Shown here piece by piece: positions 1 to 11,296 of a stretch of DNA of 64,000 bases; positions within the stretch are counted from its first letter, which is position 1, and each line of letters opens with the position of its first letter. The notes below the pieces were generated by a model. The model was not told the DNA's origin, did not search any database, and saw only the letters and a list, made by a program, of their open reading frames with translations. The stretch lies in the NCBI GenBank assembly GCA_029747015.1, contig JAKOGI010000354.1, forward strand, positions 279,501 to 343,500, read 5' to 3'. This DNA is from Carnegiea gigantea (lineage: Eukaryota > Streptophyta > Magnoliopsida > Caryophyllales > Cactaceae). The position numbers and the translations under genes are program-made.

Positions 1-1452
1 CCAATTAATGTATAAGGTTTTGATGATGACAATCCAAATGCTCTAGTCAACGTGTTGTGAGCTATGTGTTGTGCTTGAGTTGTATGTTGAGATAGGATTC
101 GAACAAATATATGGAGCAGTTTAAATGAGCTTAGAGCATCATGATGACATCATGTGAAGAAATTGAGAACACTCCCTCATAACAGTTCCTGGAGTGATTG
201 CATCGAATTATGACAGAAGCAGTAAAGAACACGCCCTCCAAGCAGTTCTGAGAGTGGAAGCATGGACTTATACAAGACGTCTTGTTGAGAACAAAAGTCT
301 TAGGATTGCATGTGTATGTTAGATTCTTGTTAATATGCCAAGTAGAAGATCTCCAATTTAGCATTCACTTTGAATGGGTTCAGGGCTCAGAACACTGTCC
401 CAGAACTGGTCCATGAGATCCGAACTACAGTGTTCTGAGTCTAGAATATAAATCCGATTTTCAAACATTTTTTTAAGGGATTTGTTGACTGTCGATTTTC
501 TAGAAACAAATTAGGAATAACTTTCCTAATGGTATTTGAGTCAAAAAGGATTTCTTTTACTATAAATATTGTTAAAAGATTTGATTTTATTTTTTGGAAG
601 AATAGATATCTTGTTTTTGGAAAGATAAGATAAATGGAAAGATATGAGTGATCTCCTATTATAATTTGGAAAGAAGAGTTCTCCTCTTCTTCGCCTCCTT
701 GCAGCCCAAGGATTCGAGAGGAACAACGATTTTTCACACATTCCTTATTTAAGGAAGACTTATCCCTCATTCTTACATAGGGTTTTCCACCGGTTTGCAC
801 GAGTTCTTGAATGTGCTGAAATTGCTTTTGAGTCTGAATTTTTCTGTGAGAAAAACCTTCATAGTGTGTACTTAAGTGAGTCTTCATCATTGGCATAATA
901 GGAGCTGTATTGTACCTTACACTTAGCTTATTTAGAAGCATTCAAGTAAGGCGTTCATCATCTCTTTTCCATCATCGTGATTAGAGGTTGTCCAAACTGT
1001 TGGACGTGGTCTCTTAGGAGACGTGTGGACATTGTATCCGTGAGTGTTTTGACCAAGTTTAGGGAGACTTTGGATGTGTGCTTGTAACTAGAGTTTTTGG
1101 TAGACTAAGTTACATGTGTTACGGTTGTAACGTGTTTGGCCCGGTTTAGTGAAAGTGTTTACTGAAATCCTACAGTAGTAGGTCGTGGTTTTTACACCTC
1201 AGTTGGGCCAGAGCTAGTTTTCCATGTAAAAATATTGTGTCTCCTTTACAATTTCCGCAAATTAGTGTCGTTTCTGCTTCACTGAGAACACAAGTCACAA
1301 ACAGGTCTCACGAGTGTTCTGAAATAAGTTTGTCTCCATCTCACTAGAAACACTTACTCCAAACAGTTCTCATGAGTGTTTTTGAAACAGTTCGAAAAAT
1401 TGGTAGACACAATTCACCCCCCTCTTGTGTTCTTGTGAGTTAAAATCTAACA
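1..1452 (+). repeat. 5' LTR of the copia element (7 bases cut off by the window edge)
   Basis: Matches 9833-11296 from its first base and ends in CTAACA two bases before the primer-binding site. It would hold the element's promoter and polyadenylation signals. Short reading frames in it have matching copies in the other LTR and are not genes. Confidence 0.93.
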
Positions 1453-1454
1453 AG

Positions 1455-1466
1455 TGGTATCAGAGC
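1455..1466 (+). promoter_or_regulatory. Primer-binding site for initiator tRNA-Met
   Basis: TGGTATCAGAGC lies two bases after the left LTR. It is the standard complement of the 3' end of plant initiator tRNA-Met, which primes minus-strand synthesis in most copia elements. Confidence 0.9.
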
Positions 1467-1510
1467 AGAGTTCACACACCTAGGTTAACACCTTGAGAGA
1501 TCCTAAAAAT

Positions 1511-3312
1511 ATGAGTGCACTACAAGGAATCTTAGAAGGTCAATCTGTGACTCGTCCTCCATACTGTAATGGACAATACTATAATTGATGGAAAAACCGA
1601 ATGGAAAACTACATTCAAGCTGATGATTATGAGCTATGGATGATCATTGAGAATGGTCCTTATATTCCAATGAAAACCACAGAAGATGGCAAAACAGTTC
1701 CCAAGAAGCCAACTGAGTTTGACTCAGATGACTTCAAGAAATTGAAGAAAAATGCCAGGGCCAAGAAATTGCTACACTTTGGCCTTGGTCCGGACGAGTA
1801 CACTCGCATCTCAGAGTGTGATTCAGCAAAGAAAATCTGGAATGCTCTTCGTGTGGCTCACGAAGGAACCAACCAAGTCAAACAGTTCAGGATAGAGCTA
1901 CTAATGAGAAAGTACGAATTGTTTGAAATGAGTGACAAAGAGACTGTGATGGATATGTATACGCGTTTCACCCACATCACTAATGAGTTGAAATCCTTGG
2001 GAAAGTCCTTTACCACTAAAGAATTAGTAAGGAAAATCCTGCGATTTTTACCACATTCGTAGGAAACGAAAGTTACAGCCATCCAAGAAGCAAAGAAGAT
2101 GGATGAAATCTCTTTGGACGAGCTCATTAGGAATCTACAAACTTACGAGTTGAGGAAAAACTCCCAGATGAAAGAAGAAACAAAGAAAGATTGAGGCCTT
2201 GCTCTAAAGGCTATGGGGAGTGATGATTCGGATATAAACGAGGAAGATGTAGCCTTTGTCACTAGCAAGTTCAAAAAACTTTTCAAAAGGGTTGGAAAGA
2301 GCATCAAGAAGGGAAACAACAGCAAAGCACGAAACAATGACCAAGACCAAAACTCTGGATGCTTCAGGTGTGGAAAACACGATCATATTGTGAAACATTG
2401 CCCCATGCAGAAGGAAGAACAGGCGTCAGAACAGTTCAGAAACCGAGGAAAGAAACCACAGCTGAGTGGTTCTACCAGTCGATTCACTAAAGCAATGGTA
2501 GCAGCATAGGGTGAAAATTCTGCAGAAGAGGATAGCTCCCAAGACGAAGCTGAAGCATTGGCACTTATGGCCAAAAGCGATTCTGATACCGACGCGATGA
2601 AACCATGTCTCAGATCAAGGAGAAGGTAAGTGGTTTCAACAAAAGAAAAATTTTGAAAATACTATTTTCCTTAATGGATGAATGTGAGGCAATAAGCACT
2701 GAGAATTGTATGCTCAAAGATACTTATTCCAAATTAAAAAGGGATGTTCAAATGCTTGAAAAGACCATCCTAGAACTTGAACAAACTAATGAAACTCTCA
2801 CGGCTAAAAAGGATGAAGAAACTTTTGCCTTAAGGAAGAACCTTGACCTAATGGACATAAGAGAGGAAGTGTTTAACACTGAACTCTCAAAGCTGTAAAG
2901 TGAGTCCCGAGAACTAGAGAGTAAGGTAAAACTGTTGGAGAGTGAGAACAATAAATTACTTGAGAAGCTTCAAGAAACCGAATCTGACCTAATTTAGAAC
3001 AGGCTTAGAAACAGGACTGAAAACAACCTGTTGCAGGAAAAGCTCCAGAAGGCCGAATCTGACCTTGTTCAGAATAGGCACTGGAACAGCTCCTCAGAAG
3101 CTCTTAATTGGTTAAACACTCACCACAGTCGTAACAAAAAAGGACTAGGATATGTGAGTAGGCGTGTCACTAAACCAGTCGATAAAAAATATGTTGGACT
3201 CCCTGAAAATCTAATTTGTTTTCATTGTGGTAAGACTGGTCATCATCGATATGTCTGCTCTTTAAGGAAAAAAGTCATGGAGAGAAACTCTATATATGGT
3301 AAGCAAATATAG
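1511..3312 (+). pseudogene. gag nucleocapsid polyprotein of the copia element, broken
   Basis: The reading starts at ATG 1511. Two CX2CX4HX4C zinc knuckles are present, at 2360-2401 and 3217-3258; two knuckles around a coiled-coil region are usual for SIRE-type gag. The stretch between them (about 2605-3100) is rich in Glu, Lys and Leu and looks coiled-coil. Breaks: TGA at 1586-1588 and TAG at 2060-2062 where Trp is expected, TGA at 2192-2194, TAG at 2507-2509 (again a likely Trp), a frame change near 2595-2603, and further stops near 2896, 2996 and 3310. The three Trp changes are G-to-A, as from deamination of methylated C on the other strand. It cannot make a full Gag. Confidence 0.85.
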
Positions 3313-3383
3313 ATTAGAAAAGATGAGTTAAAAGGAATAGGACCCAAGTGGATCTGGGTTCCCAAGACTAACAATTAGCTGTT

Positions 3384-4547
3384 TTGCACGCTAAAGTGAG
3401 AGGAGGCAACCAACTATGGTTCTTGGATAGTGGTTGCTCGAGGCACATGACTGAAGATAGATCAAACTTCCTCTCACTTACAGCCTTTGATGGAGGAAGA
3501 GTGGCATTTGGGAACGGTAAGTCTGGGAAAATTATCGGTATAGGTAAGATAGGTAAATCACTCTCTCACTCCATTAATAATGTGTACTTGGTTGATTGGT
3601 TACAACACAATTTGCTAAGCATATCCCAACTATGTGACCGAGGTAATCATGTTGAATTCTCTTCAAATCAGTGCTTGATTATCAATGTCAAATCCGGTGA
3701 TGTTGTATTGAGGGGGAAGCGATACAACAATGTGTATAAAGCTTGTGTTCTCTCACTTCCCCATAGCCATGTGACTTGTTTAAATGCTCTTGGGGATGAT
3801 GTTATGCTTTGGCACAAAAGGCTAGGTCATGCAAGTCTTTCTTTTTTGAACAAACTTGTTTCTAAGGACCTAGTAGTCGGACTACCTTCCATCAAGTACA
3901 ATGATGACAAGGTGTGTGATGCTTGTGCTAAAAGAAAACAAGTAAGGACTTCTTTCAAGCCAAAGAAATATGTGAGCACTTCCCGGCCTCTAGAACTCTT
4001 ACATGTTGATTTATGTGGTCCTATGAGGATCACGAGTAGAGGTGGGAAGAAATATGTGTTTGTCATAGTGGATAACTACTCTCGATTCACTTCGACCCTG
4101 TTTTTGGCATCGAAAGATGAATCCTTTGAGAAGTTTTTTGTGCTTCTCAAGAAAGTTGAAAAGAGAGTAGGACACCCATTAGTAAGTCTAAGGTCTGACC
4201 ATGGAAAAGAATTTGAAAACTCGAACTTTATTGATTATTGTAATGAGCATGGTGTAGATCACAATTTTTCTGCCCCAAGAACACCCCAACAGAACAGGGT
4301 GGTGAAGCGTAAAAATCGTACATTAGAAGACATGACTAGGACAATGCTTGTCGCTAGTAGTCTCCCTAGAAACTTTTGGGCAGAGGCACTGAATAAATCA
4401 TGTTACATTATAAATAGATGCATAATCAGACCCATACTCAACAAGACTCCCTACGAATTTTTCAAAGGAAGAAAACCCAATATCATGCACTTAAGGGTGT
4501 TTGGATGCAAATGCTACGTGCATAATAATGGGAAGGAATCCTTATGA
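3384..4547 (+). pseudogene. pol, N-terminal part: protease, GAG-pre-integrase and integrase
   Basis: The open stretch shows the aspartic protease motif DSG (3426-3434, residue 15), a GAG-pre-integrase zinc-binding segment (HKRLGH ... CDACAKRK) and the integrase core. Two of the three DDE residues are present, Asp209 (4008-4010) and Asp272 (4197-4199). The third, expected 35 residues later, is Lys308 (AAG at 4305-4307) instead of Glu, so the integrase should be inactive. The frame ends at TGA 4545-4547, then continues in the same frame through a second stop (TAG 4698-4700) into a Ser/Glu-rich linker. The frame changes between about 4960 and 5050, before the RT block. Confidence 0.9.
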
Positions 4548-5053
4548 AAGTTTGACCCAAGGAGTGATGAAGCCATATTCTTAGGATACTCCTCACATAA
4601 TAAGGCATATAAAGTATTCAACAAAAGAACCTTATGTGTTAAGGAAAGTGTGCATGTATTGTTTGATGAATCTAATTCCTTGGTTGAGCATGATGTATAG
4701 GATGAAGACTTTGAACTGGGTCTTGTCAGGAAAGACTCTTCGCTTACTCAAAACTCCATGATAGAAAATGGTAAGTCTCCTGAAGGTAAAACAAGGGTTG
4801 AATCTGAAAATCTGGAAGGTGGACAGGAAGCCAACCAATCAGGGGAAAGCTCTGCTGAACCTGAATTGGGACAAAACCGATTCACTCATCCTGAGTCTTC
4901 CCAAGAAGCAGTGGAAACAGGCTTCAGAACAGATTCAGACCCTGTTTCATCAGGTGTTCAGGAGAGACGTCTGCAGCTCCTCTTACTCAGCGACCTTGGA
5001 AACACCAGAGTCCGCACCCACTCGATCAAATTATATCTGATATTAACACCGGG

Positions 5054-5770
5054 ATGCAAACTCGGTCTAAAGTCAGAAACTATTGTGCGTTCTATGCCTT
5101 TTTATCTAACATTGAGCCAAGAACTGTTCATGAAGCTCTTGCAGATTCTGATTGGGTTATAGCCATGCAAGAAGAGCTCCATCAGTTTGAAAGGAACAAG
5201 GTCTGGCACCTTGAACCACGGCCAAAAGACAGATCAATAATTGGTACCAAGTGGGTGTTCAGGAACAAGTTGGATGAGTTCGGAACAATCACTAAGAAAA
5301 AGGTCAGGCCGGTGGTTCAAGGGTATAACCAAGAAGAAGGGATCGACTATGAGGAGACATTTGCACCTGTTGCAAGGATTGAGGCTATCCGGATCCTGAT
5401 AGCCTTTGCAGCACACATGGACTTCAAGCTATACCAAATGGATGTCAAAAGTGCATTCTTCAATGGATACCTTAAAGAGGAGGTGTTTGTAAGCCAACCC
5501 CCTGGTTTTGAAAATCATGATTTGCCTAACCATGTCTTTAAACTTGACAAAGCTCTTTATGGTCTAAAACAAGCTCCTAGAGCCTGGTATGAACGTTTGT
5601 CAAAATTCTTAATTGACAATGGTTTTCAAAGAGGTAAGGTAGATAATACCTTGTTTCTCAAATCAAAGGGGGAACATTTGTTGATTGTCCAAGTATATGT
5701 CGATGACATAATATTTGGGGCAACTAACAATGCTTTGTGTTATGATTTTTCAAAAATTGATGAGGAGTGA
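5054..5770 (+). pseudogene. pol, reverse transcriptase domain
   Basis: This block carries the copia RT signatures: the WVF/RNK start, [35 protein letters not shown] and the catalytic YVDD at 5696-5707. It copies the element's RNA into DNA inside virus-like particles. The frame is lost just after YVDD: an A run near 5751-5755 holds one base too many, giving TGA at 5768-5770. The following block (RNase H) continues in the +1 frame with overlap. The start given is the first Met after the linker; in a working element this would be part of one long polyprotein. Confidence 0.9.
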
Positions 5771-6641
5771 GTTTGAGATGGGCATGATGGGTGAGCTTAA
5801 TTTCTTCTTAGGCTTACAAATCAAGCAAACCTCAAATGGAACTATGATTCATCAACAAAAATATGTCAAGGAATTAATTAAGAGGTTTGGTATGGAATCG
5901 GCTAAGCCCATAGACACACCCATCTCCCCTTCAACCAGGTTGGTAGAAGATGATGGGAGCCCTTCAGTAGAAGAAAAATTATATAGGGGCATGATTGGGT
6001 CGCTTCTGTACCTAACCGCTAGTAGACCTGACATTGTTTTCAGTGTTAATTTGAGTGCCCGTTTCCAGTCAAATCCTAAAGAAACACACTTGAAAGCTGT
6101 AAAACGGATTCTAAGGTATTTGAAACACACTCTTGACTTAGCACTTTGGTATCCTCAAGGATGCAACCTTGATCTCATTGGGTATGCAGATACTGACTAT
6201 GCTGGATTCTTAGTTGATAGGAAAAGCACCTCAGGTATGGCTCACTTTCTTGGACCCTGTTTGGTATCTTGGGCAACCAAGAAACAACACTCCGTTGCCA
6301 TGTCCACAGCAGAAGCCGAATATGTGGCAGCTGCCTCCTGTTGTGCTCAACTGTTGTGGATAAGACAACAACTCAAGGACTTTTGTATTGACACAAGGTG
6401 CATTCCCATATTCTGTGATAACACAAGTGCAATTAACATTGCCAAAAATCCATGTCAACACAAAAGGACTAAGCATATTGACATACGTCATCACTTTTTG
6501 AGAGACAATATTGAAAAGGGCTTAATTTTAATGAATTTTTGTGCCACTGATAGACAAATTGCTGATATATTTACAAAGGCACTGAGTAGAGAACAGTTTG
6601 AGAGGAAAAAACTTGAATTGGGTATGATTAAAGGGACTTGA
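5715..6641 (+). pseudogene. pol, RT thumb and RNase H domain
   Basis: In the frame after the single-base shift, the RT connection (GMMGELNFFLGLQI, SLLYLTASRPDI) leads into RNase H, with the catalytic acidic residues visible in ADTDYAG, STAEAEY, FCDN and ADIFTKAL. Its role is to remove the RNA strand of the RNA-DNA hybrid. The block is open to TGA at 6639-6641, which looks like the natural pol end. It is detached from RT only by the frameshift near 5751-5755. Confidence 0.9.
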
Positions 6642-7185
6642 ATATGTTTGTTTATCTCCCAATGATTGACTAGTTAAAGAAACTAGGCCAAATAAAATGT
6701 GTTTCAGAAGATGTTGTCAAAAATTGTGTTATTGCTAGCACATGTGTGGAATATGAATTGCTGACACTTGCTGAGATCTAATGATATTGCCCTTATTGTC
6801 CTGAGACACCGAATATTTAGCAGTCAGAACAAAATCTGGGAACTGATCCGATCCTTGTTTGCAAATACACTCGTAAAGTGGCGCGGCGGGAAAGTAAGTA
6901 GAAGAGGAAACTTCTCCTTTAAAAGAAAAGCAACCGTCCGACTACCTCCACTTCTGCTTTCTCTCTCCAAAAACACCGACCTTCCTCTCTTCACTCTCCG
7001 CCCACTCGCCCGAAATCGCTCCTTCCTCTTGCTCCCAAAGTCTCCAAATCCTAACCTCTTTCTCTCGAACTTCTCCAATGGCAAGCAACTAAGGTAACCG
7101 CAACTTCACTGGGTGAAAGACCTCCTGCCCACGTTCTCTCCAGGACCGATTGTCGAGAACAAGGGGGAGTAACTGGTTCAACACT
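6642..7185 (+). promoter_or_regulatory. Spacer and pyrimidine-rich leader before the third ORF
   Basis: No coding sequence is supported. About 6900-7080 is strongly pyrimidine-rich on the plus strand and follows a TTTAAAAG stretch near 6918, like a plant core promoter plus 5' leader. An ATG at 7079 is followed after four codons by a stop, and the downstream frame is open only from about 7117, so an original start of the third ORF may have been lost here. Promoter activity is inference. Confidence 0.35.
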
Positions 7186-8874
7186 ATGACTGAGGTATCG
7201 TCAAGCAACCCAGCACCTGGTATGAGCATTGTTCCTCCCCTTTCTTACTCTATTTCAACTCCGATTTTTGAGTTTCTGAAGAGTTTAGATCTAGGGTTTG
7301 TTGCATTAAACCCTAGGATGATCCCCTCTGCGAACCCAATTACTGGTTGGGAATTAGTTGAGTACAAACCAGCCAAAATTGAAAAGGAGGCTGTCGCATC
7401 TGTTGAATGTGAAAGGGATTTGGGGGAAGGGATGAGCACAGAAAGCACTATTCCTACACCTGTTTTCACTGTAAACAGTGATGATGATGATGAAGAACCT
7501 ATCATACGATTCAAGAGAACCGCAACACCCTCTCCCCAACCAACCTTCAAACCTGGCTTTAAGCGCCAAAAGAAAACCACCACTACACCCATCGTCCCTC
7601 TCAACACTCTGATCTATCAACGCCGAACAAGAAGTTCAGGACCTGCCTCTGTTTTCACACTGCCTGAGGATATAATTGAGATACCTGCCCCGCAGAAGAA
7701 AACAGCCCGTAAAACAGCAGCCCAAATACCACCCAAAACACCGCTCAAAACACCTGCCCAAACGCCCCCTCAACCTGCTCCTTCTAAAGCCCCTGCTCCT
7801 AAGAGAGCAGCGCCAGAACAGCCAGCTGAACAGGTAGAGGAGTGTTATGAACCCTCCAGGAAGAAAACCAAAAAGGGCATGACCCTTCCTGAAAGATACC
7901 AACACTTCCTTCAAACATCTGTAGTTAGAGGGAAGGTAATCAAAATAGCCTACTTTCAGGAACAAGGGCTTGAGGTGTTTCTGGAGAAACTGAGAATTCA
8001 GGGGTGGCTGGACTTATTTACGAACACTCAGCGTGGATGTTCTGTTCCTGAGTTGGCTGAATTCTATGCCCACTGTGTGGTCACCAATGGGGTGGTGACC
8101 AGCACAGTTGATGGGTATAAACTTAGGTTTGATGCTGCCGACTTAGGGGAAATGCTTGGGGTGCCAGGTGATGGTTTTGCTGTGTATGTCCGTGAGGACA
8201 AGACTATGTTGGGAGAGGAGAGATTGCTCGAACTAACTCAGAGATTAGCTCAGGACCCTACAATCACTAGGTCCCGATCTGCGCGTAAGGGGGAAATGCT
8301 CCCTTTACATAGATTACTGTTTTGGTTTGTCATTAAAAATATCATTCCTAGGGGTCAGGGACGTAATTTGGCTGATCCTATGGACATGTGCCTTACTGAT
8401 CTTTTGGATCGGGGTGAGAAAATCAACTTACCCGCGATCATGATTCACCACATTGCCCATATTGCGAACACGTCTAAAGATCACGACATGAGGTATGGGT
8501 TCCTGCTGACTTTAGTATTTGAGCAGTCTGGGATTACACTGCAAAAGAGAGTAAGCCTCCAGAATACGGATGAAATAGGGGGTAGTACATTGATAGGGTG
8601 TGGATTTCAAGTAACCAAAGGTGGGAACACCGGTTCCGAACAGGGGTTCCAAACACCCTTTCGCCTTGTTCTCAAGAAACCATCATCCTCCAATACCCCT
8701 ACTCTGAACACCCTTATCCAGGACCAGGACCAGGACCCGCTCTCCCTGCAAGGTGAAATTGCAGAAGTCAAGAAGGCCCTTGTTGAAGAACAGAAGCTGA
8801 ATGCCCAACGACATGAGGCCCTTCTGCTTGCCATTTCTGTCCTTACCTCTAAATTCTCTCCCCCTTCTATCTGA
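7186..8874 (+). CDS. Third ORF of SIRE-type element (env-like / plant transposon protein domain)
   Basis: A 562-residue frame with no internal stop follows pol in the sense direction. The start is the first in-frame ATG; the frame is open further up, to about 7117, without ATG. The N-terminal half is low-complexity: an acidic patch (SDDDDEEP, about residues 98-105), then Lys, Thr, Pro and Ala-rich sequence. From about residue 240 a conserved block follows (RGKVIKIAYF ... GWLDLF ... EFYAHCVV ... LGEMLGVPGDGF) of the kind listed as a putative plant transposon protein domain. The C-terminal ~40 residues look coiled-coil. The function is unknown; such ORFs have been called env-like by position, but I see no clear signal peptide or membrane segment. 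Confidence 0.75.
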   Translation: MTEVSSSNPAPGMSIVPPLSYSISTPIFEFLKSLDLGFVALNPRMIPSANPITGWELVEYKPAKIEKEAVASVECERDLGEGMSTESTIPTPVFTVNSDDDDEEPIIRFKRTATPSPQPTFKPGFKRQKKTTTTPIVPLNTLIYQRRTRSSGPASVFTLPEDIIEIPAPQKKTARKTAAQIPPKTPLKTPAQTPPQPAPSKAPAPKRAAPEQPAEQVEECYEPSRKKTKKGMTLPERYQHFLQTSVVRGKVIKIAYFQEQGLEVFLEKLRIQGWLDLFTNTQRGCSVPELAEFYAHCVVTNGVVTSTVDGYKLRFDAADLGEMLGVPGDGFAVYVREDKTMLGEERLLELTQRLAQDPTITRSRSARKGEMLPLHRLLFWFVIKNIIPRGQGRNLADPMDMCLTDLLDRGEKINLPAIMIHHIAHIANTSKDHDMRYGFLLTLVFEQSGITLQKRVSLQNTDEIGGSTLIGCGFQVTKGGNTGSEQGFQTPFRLVLKKPSSSNTPTLNTLIQDQDQDPLSLQGEIAEVKKALVEEQKLNAQRHEALLLAISVLTSKFSPPSI

Positions 8875-9335
8875 ACTTGAATATTCCCCTCTCTCCTTGC
8901 TACTTATTTTTGTGTTCGCTCCTCCTACTGGTGTATGAACAATTTGGATTGTGACTGTTCGTGGATGACTTTTGTAGTTTTATGATCTTTGCTTGTTCTA
9001 TGCTTCTCATTTGTGCGTGACTCGGATGGCCAATATCCTTACTGTATTGTATGCTTGAGTGTATCGCCACTATTTCCCACATTACCCCCGGGGTGGTGAT
9101 TACATCTATGCTGGACTCAGACCTTTGGCCTCTAGACCCTGTTTCGATGATGTCAAAAGGGAGAAGATGAGCATGACCTTAGTCCTGATTAGTTTGTCCA
9201 ATTTAAGTTGACCTCTCACTACTGCTCCTCTTACTTGTGTGCCTTGCATAAAATTTTAACCTTGTCTGTTCTGGCACCAGCCTATCCTGCCTTGTTTTTG
9301 ACTCCTGTTTCGACTTAAGGTCATTTGGTTTGCCA
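8875..9335 (+). other. Non-coding 3' region of the copia element
   Basis: It lies between the third ORF and the polypurine tract. I see no coding signature or repeat of its own; short frames on either strand lack support. Confidence 0.6.
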
Positions 9336-9798
9336 CTTAGTTTTAAAAAGCGCGAGGCGCACTGAAGCGCATAGGGTCCCAAAGCATGAGGCGCACAGCA
9401 CGAGGCGAAGACGCACGCATCATGGATGCGATGCGCACTTCTATGCACATTTTTTTACGTATTTCATATTTCACAAAGCATGTTTTGCATAAGTAAGTTA
9501 GATAAATGCATTAAAAATATGATTAGACATTAATATGACTACTAACACCACAAATAACCTGAAGGTATGCTATCTGATCATCGTAGTTCCCCAATGCACG
9601 TACTTACAGTACAAGTTTAGCTCACCTTTCAACACCCAAGGGAGGAAAAGAAGGAAAAAGATATAGGAAAGGCTAAGAAAAAGAAGAAAAAGGGGGGAAG
9701 ATATGGTCTCGCATCCTTGAAGCGCACCTCATCCCCTTCGAGGCGCTAAGCCGGTAGCCTCACGTCTAGGCGCGCCAAGCGGGCTTTTTTAAACTAAG
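9336..9798. mobile_element. hAT-type MITE, 463 bp
   Basis: The ends are inverted: CTTAGTTTTAAAAAGC on the left and the complement of GCTTTTTTAAACTAAG on the right (15 of 16 match). Both sides carry the 8-bp duplication GTTTGCCA (9328-9335 and 9799-9806), as hAT insertions produce. The subterminal parts are full of AGGCGC/GCGCCT motifs. The same end sequence and GC-rich subterminal style occur at the ends of the large hAT at 26472-37273, so this is probably a deletion derivative of that family. It has no coding capacity and lies 12 bp before the host element's polypurine tract. Confidence 0.85.
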
Positions 9799-9810
9799 GT
9801 TTGCCATAAT

Positions 9811-9825
9811 CAAAAAGGGGGAAAT
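9811..9825 (+). promoter_or_regulatory. Polypurine tract of the copia element
   Basis: CAAAAAGGGGGAAAT lies directly before the right LTR and would prime plus-strand synthesis. Confidence 0.85.
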
Positions 9826-11296
9826 TGTTGACCCAATTAATGTATAAGGTTTTGATGATGACAATCCTAATGCCTCTAGTTGATGTGCTGTGAGCTATGT
9901 GTTGTGCTTGAGTTGTATGTTGAGACAGGATTCGAACAAATATATGGAGCAATTTGAATGAGCTTAGAGCATCATGATGATATCGTGTGAAGAAATTGAG
10001 AACACTCCCTCAAAACAGTTCCGGGAGTGATTGCATGGAATTATGACAGAAGCAGTGAAGAACACTCCCTCCAATTAGTTCTGGGAGTGGAAGCATGGAC
10101 TTATACAAGAAGTCTTGTTGAGAACAAGAGTCTTAGGATCGAACGTGTATATGTTAGATTCTTGTTAATATGCCAAGTAGAAGATCTCCAATTTAGCATT
10201 CACTTTGAATGGGTTCAGGGCTCAGAACACTGTCTCAGAACTGGTCCATGAGATCCGAACTACAGTGTTATGAGACTAGAACATAAATCCGATTTTCAAA
10301 CATTTTTTTAAGAGATTTGTTGACTGTCGATTTTCTAGAAACAAATTAGGAATAACTTTCCTAATGGTATTTGAGTCAAAAAGGATTTCTTTCACTACAA
10401 ATATTGTTAAAAGATTTGTTTTTATTTTTTGGAAGAATATCCACCAAATATATCTTGTTTTTGGAAAGATAAGATAAATGGAAAGATATGAGGGATCTCC
10501 TATTACAATTTGGAAAGAAGAGTTCTCCTCTTCTTCGCCTCCTTGCAGCCCAAGGATTCGAGAGGAACAAGGATTTTTCACACATTTCTTATTTAAGGAA
10601 GACTTATCCCTCATTCTTACATAGGGTTTTCCACCGGTTTTCACGAGTTCTTAAATGTGCTGAAATTACTTTTGAGTCTGAATTTTTCTGTGAGAAAAAC
10701 CTTCATAGTGTGTGCTTAATTGAGTCTTCGTCATTGGCATAATAGGAGCTGTATTATACCTTGCACTTAGCTTATTTAGAAGCATTCAAGTAAGGTGTTC
10801 TTTATCTCTTTTCCGTCATCGTGATTAGAGGTTGTCCAAACTGTTGGACGTGGTCTCTTAGGAGACGTATGGACATTGTGTCCGTGAGTGTTCTGTCCAA
10901 GTCTAGGGAGACTTTGGATGTGTGCTTGTAACTAGAGTCTTTGGTAGACTAAGTTACGTGTGTTACGGTTGTAACGTGTTCGGCCCGGTTTAGTGAAAGT
11001 GTTTGCTGAAATCCTACAGTGGTAGGTCGTGGTTTTTACACCTCAGTTGGGCCAGAGGTGATTTTCCACGTAAAAATATTGTGTCTCCTTTACAATTTCC
11101 GTAAATTACTGTCGTTTCTGTTTCACTGAGAACACACATCGCAAACAGGTCTCACGAGTGTTCTGAAATAAGTTTGTCTCTGTCTCACTAGAAACTCTTA
11201 CTCCAAACAGTTCTCACGAGTGTTTTTGAAACAGTTCGAAAAATTGGTAGACACAATTCACCCCCCTCTTGTGTCCTTGTGGATTAAAATCTAACA
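9826..11296 (+). repeat. 3' LTR of the copia element
   Basis: Starts TGTTGACCC, ends CTAACA, 1,471 bp; it repeats 1-1452 with scattered substitutions and small indels. The next bases, ATAAC, are the candidate 3' target-site copy, but the 5' copy is outside the window. Confidence 0.93.

Larger units (their letters stand above)
1..11296 (+). mobile_element. Ty1/copia LTR retrotransposon, SIRE/Maximus type
   Basis: Two long direct repeats (1-1452 and 9826-11296) flank a tRNA-Met primer site, gag with two zinc knuckles, pol in the copia order protease-integrase-RT-RNase H, an extra ORF after pol and a polypurine tract. The extra ORF and the ~1.46-kb LTRs are typical of the SIRE/Maximus lineage. 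The right LTR starts TGTTGACCC, while the window opens inside that repeat, so the left LTR lacks its first 7 bases and the 5' target-site duplication cannot be checked. Over the first ~225 bases I count about 14 LTR differences by eye, so it is not a recent insertion. gag and pol are broken, hence non-autonomous. Confidence 0.93.

Noticed and set aside
7150..7185. Start of the third copia ORF at 7150
   Set aside because: The codon there is TTG; for a plant transcript the first in-frame ATG at 7186 is the supportable start.
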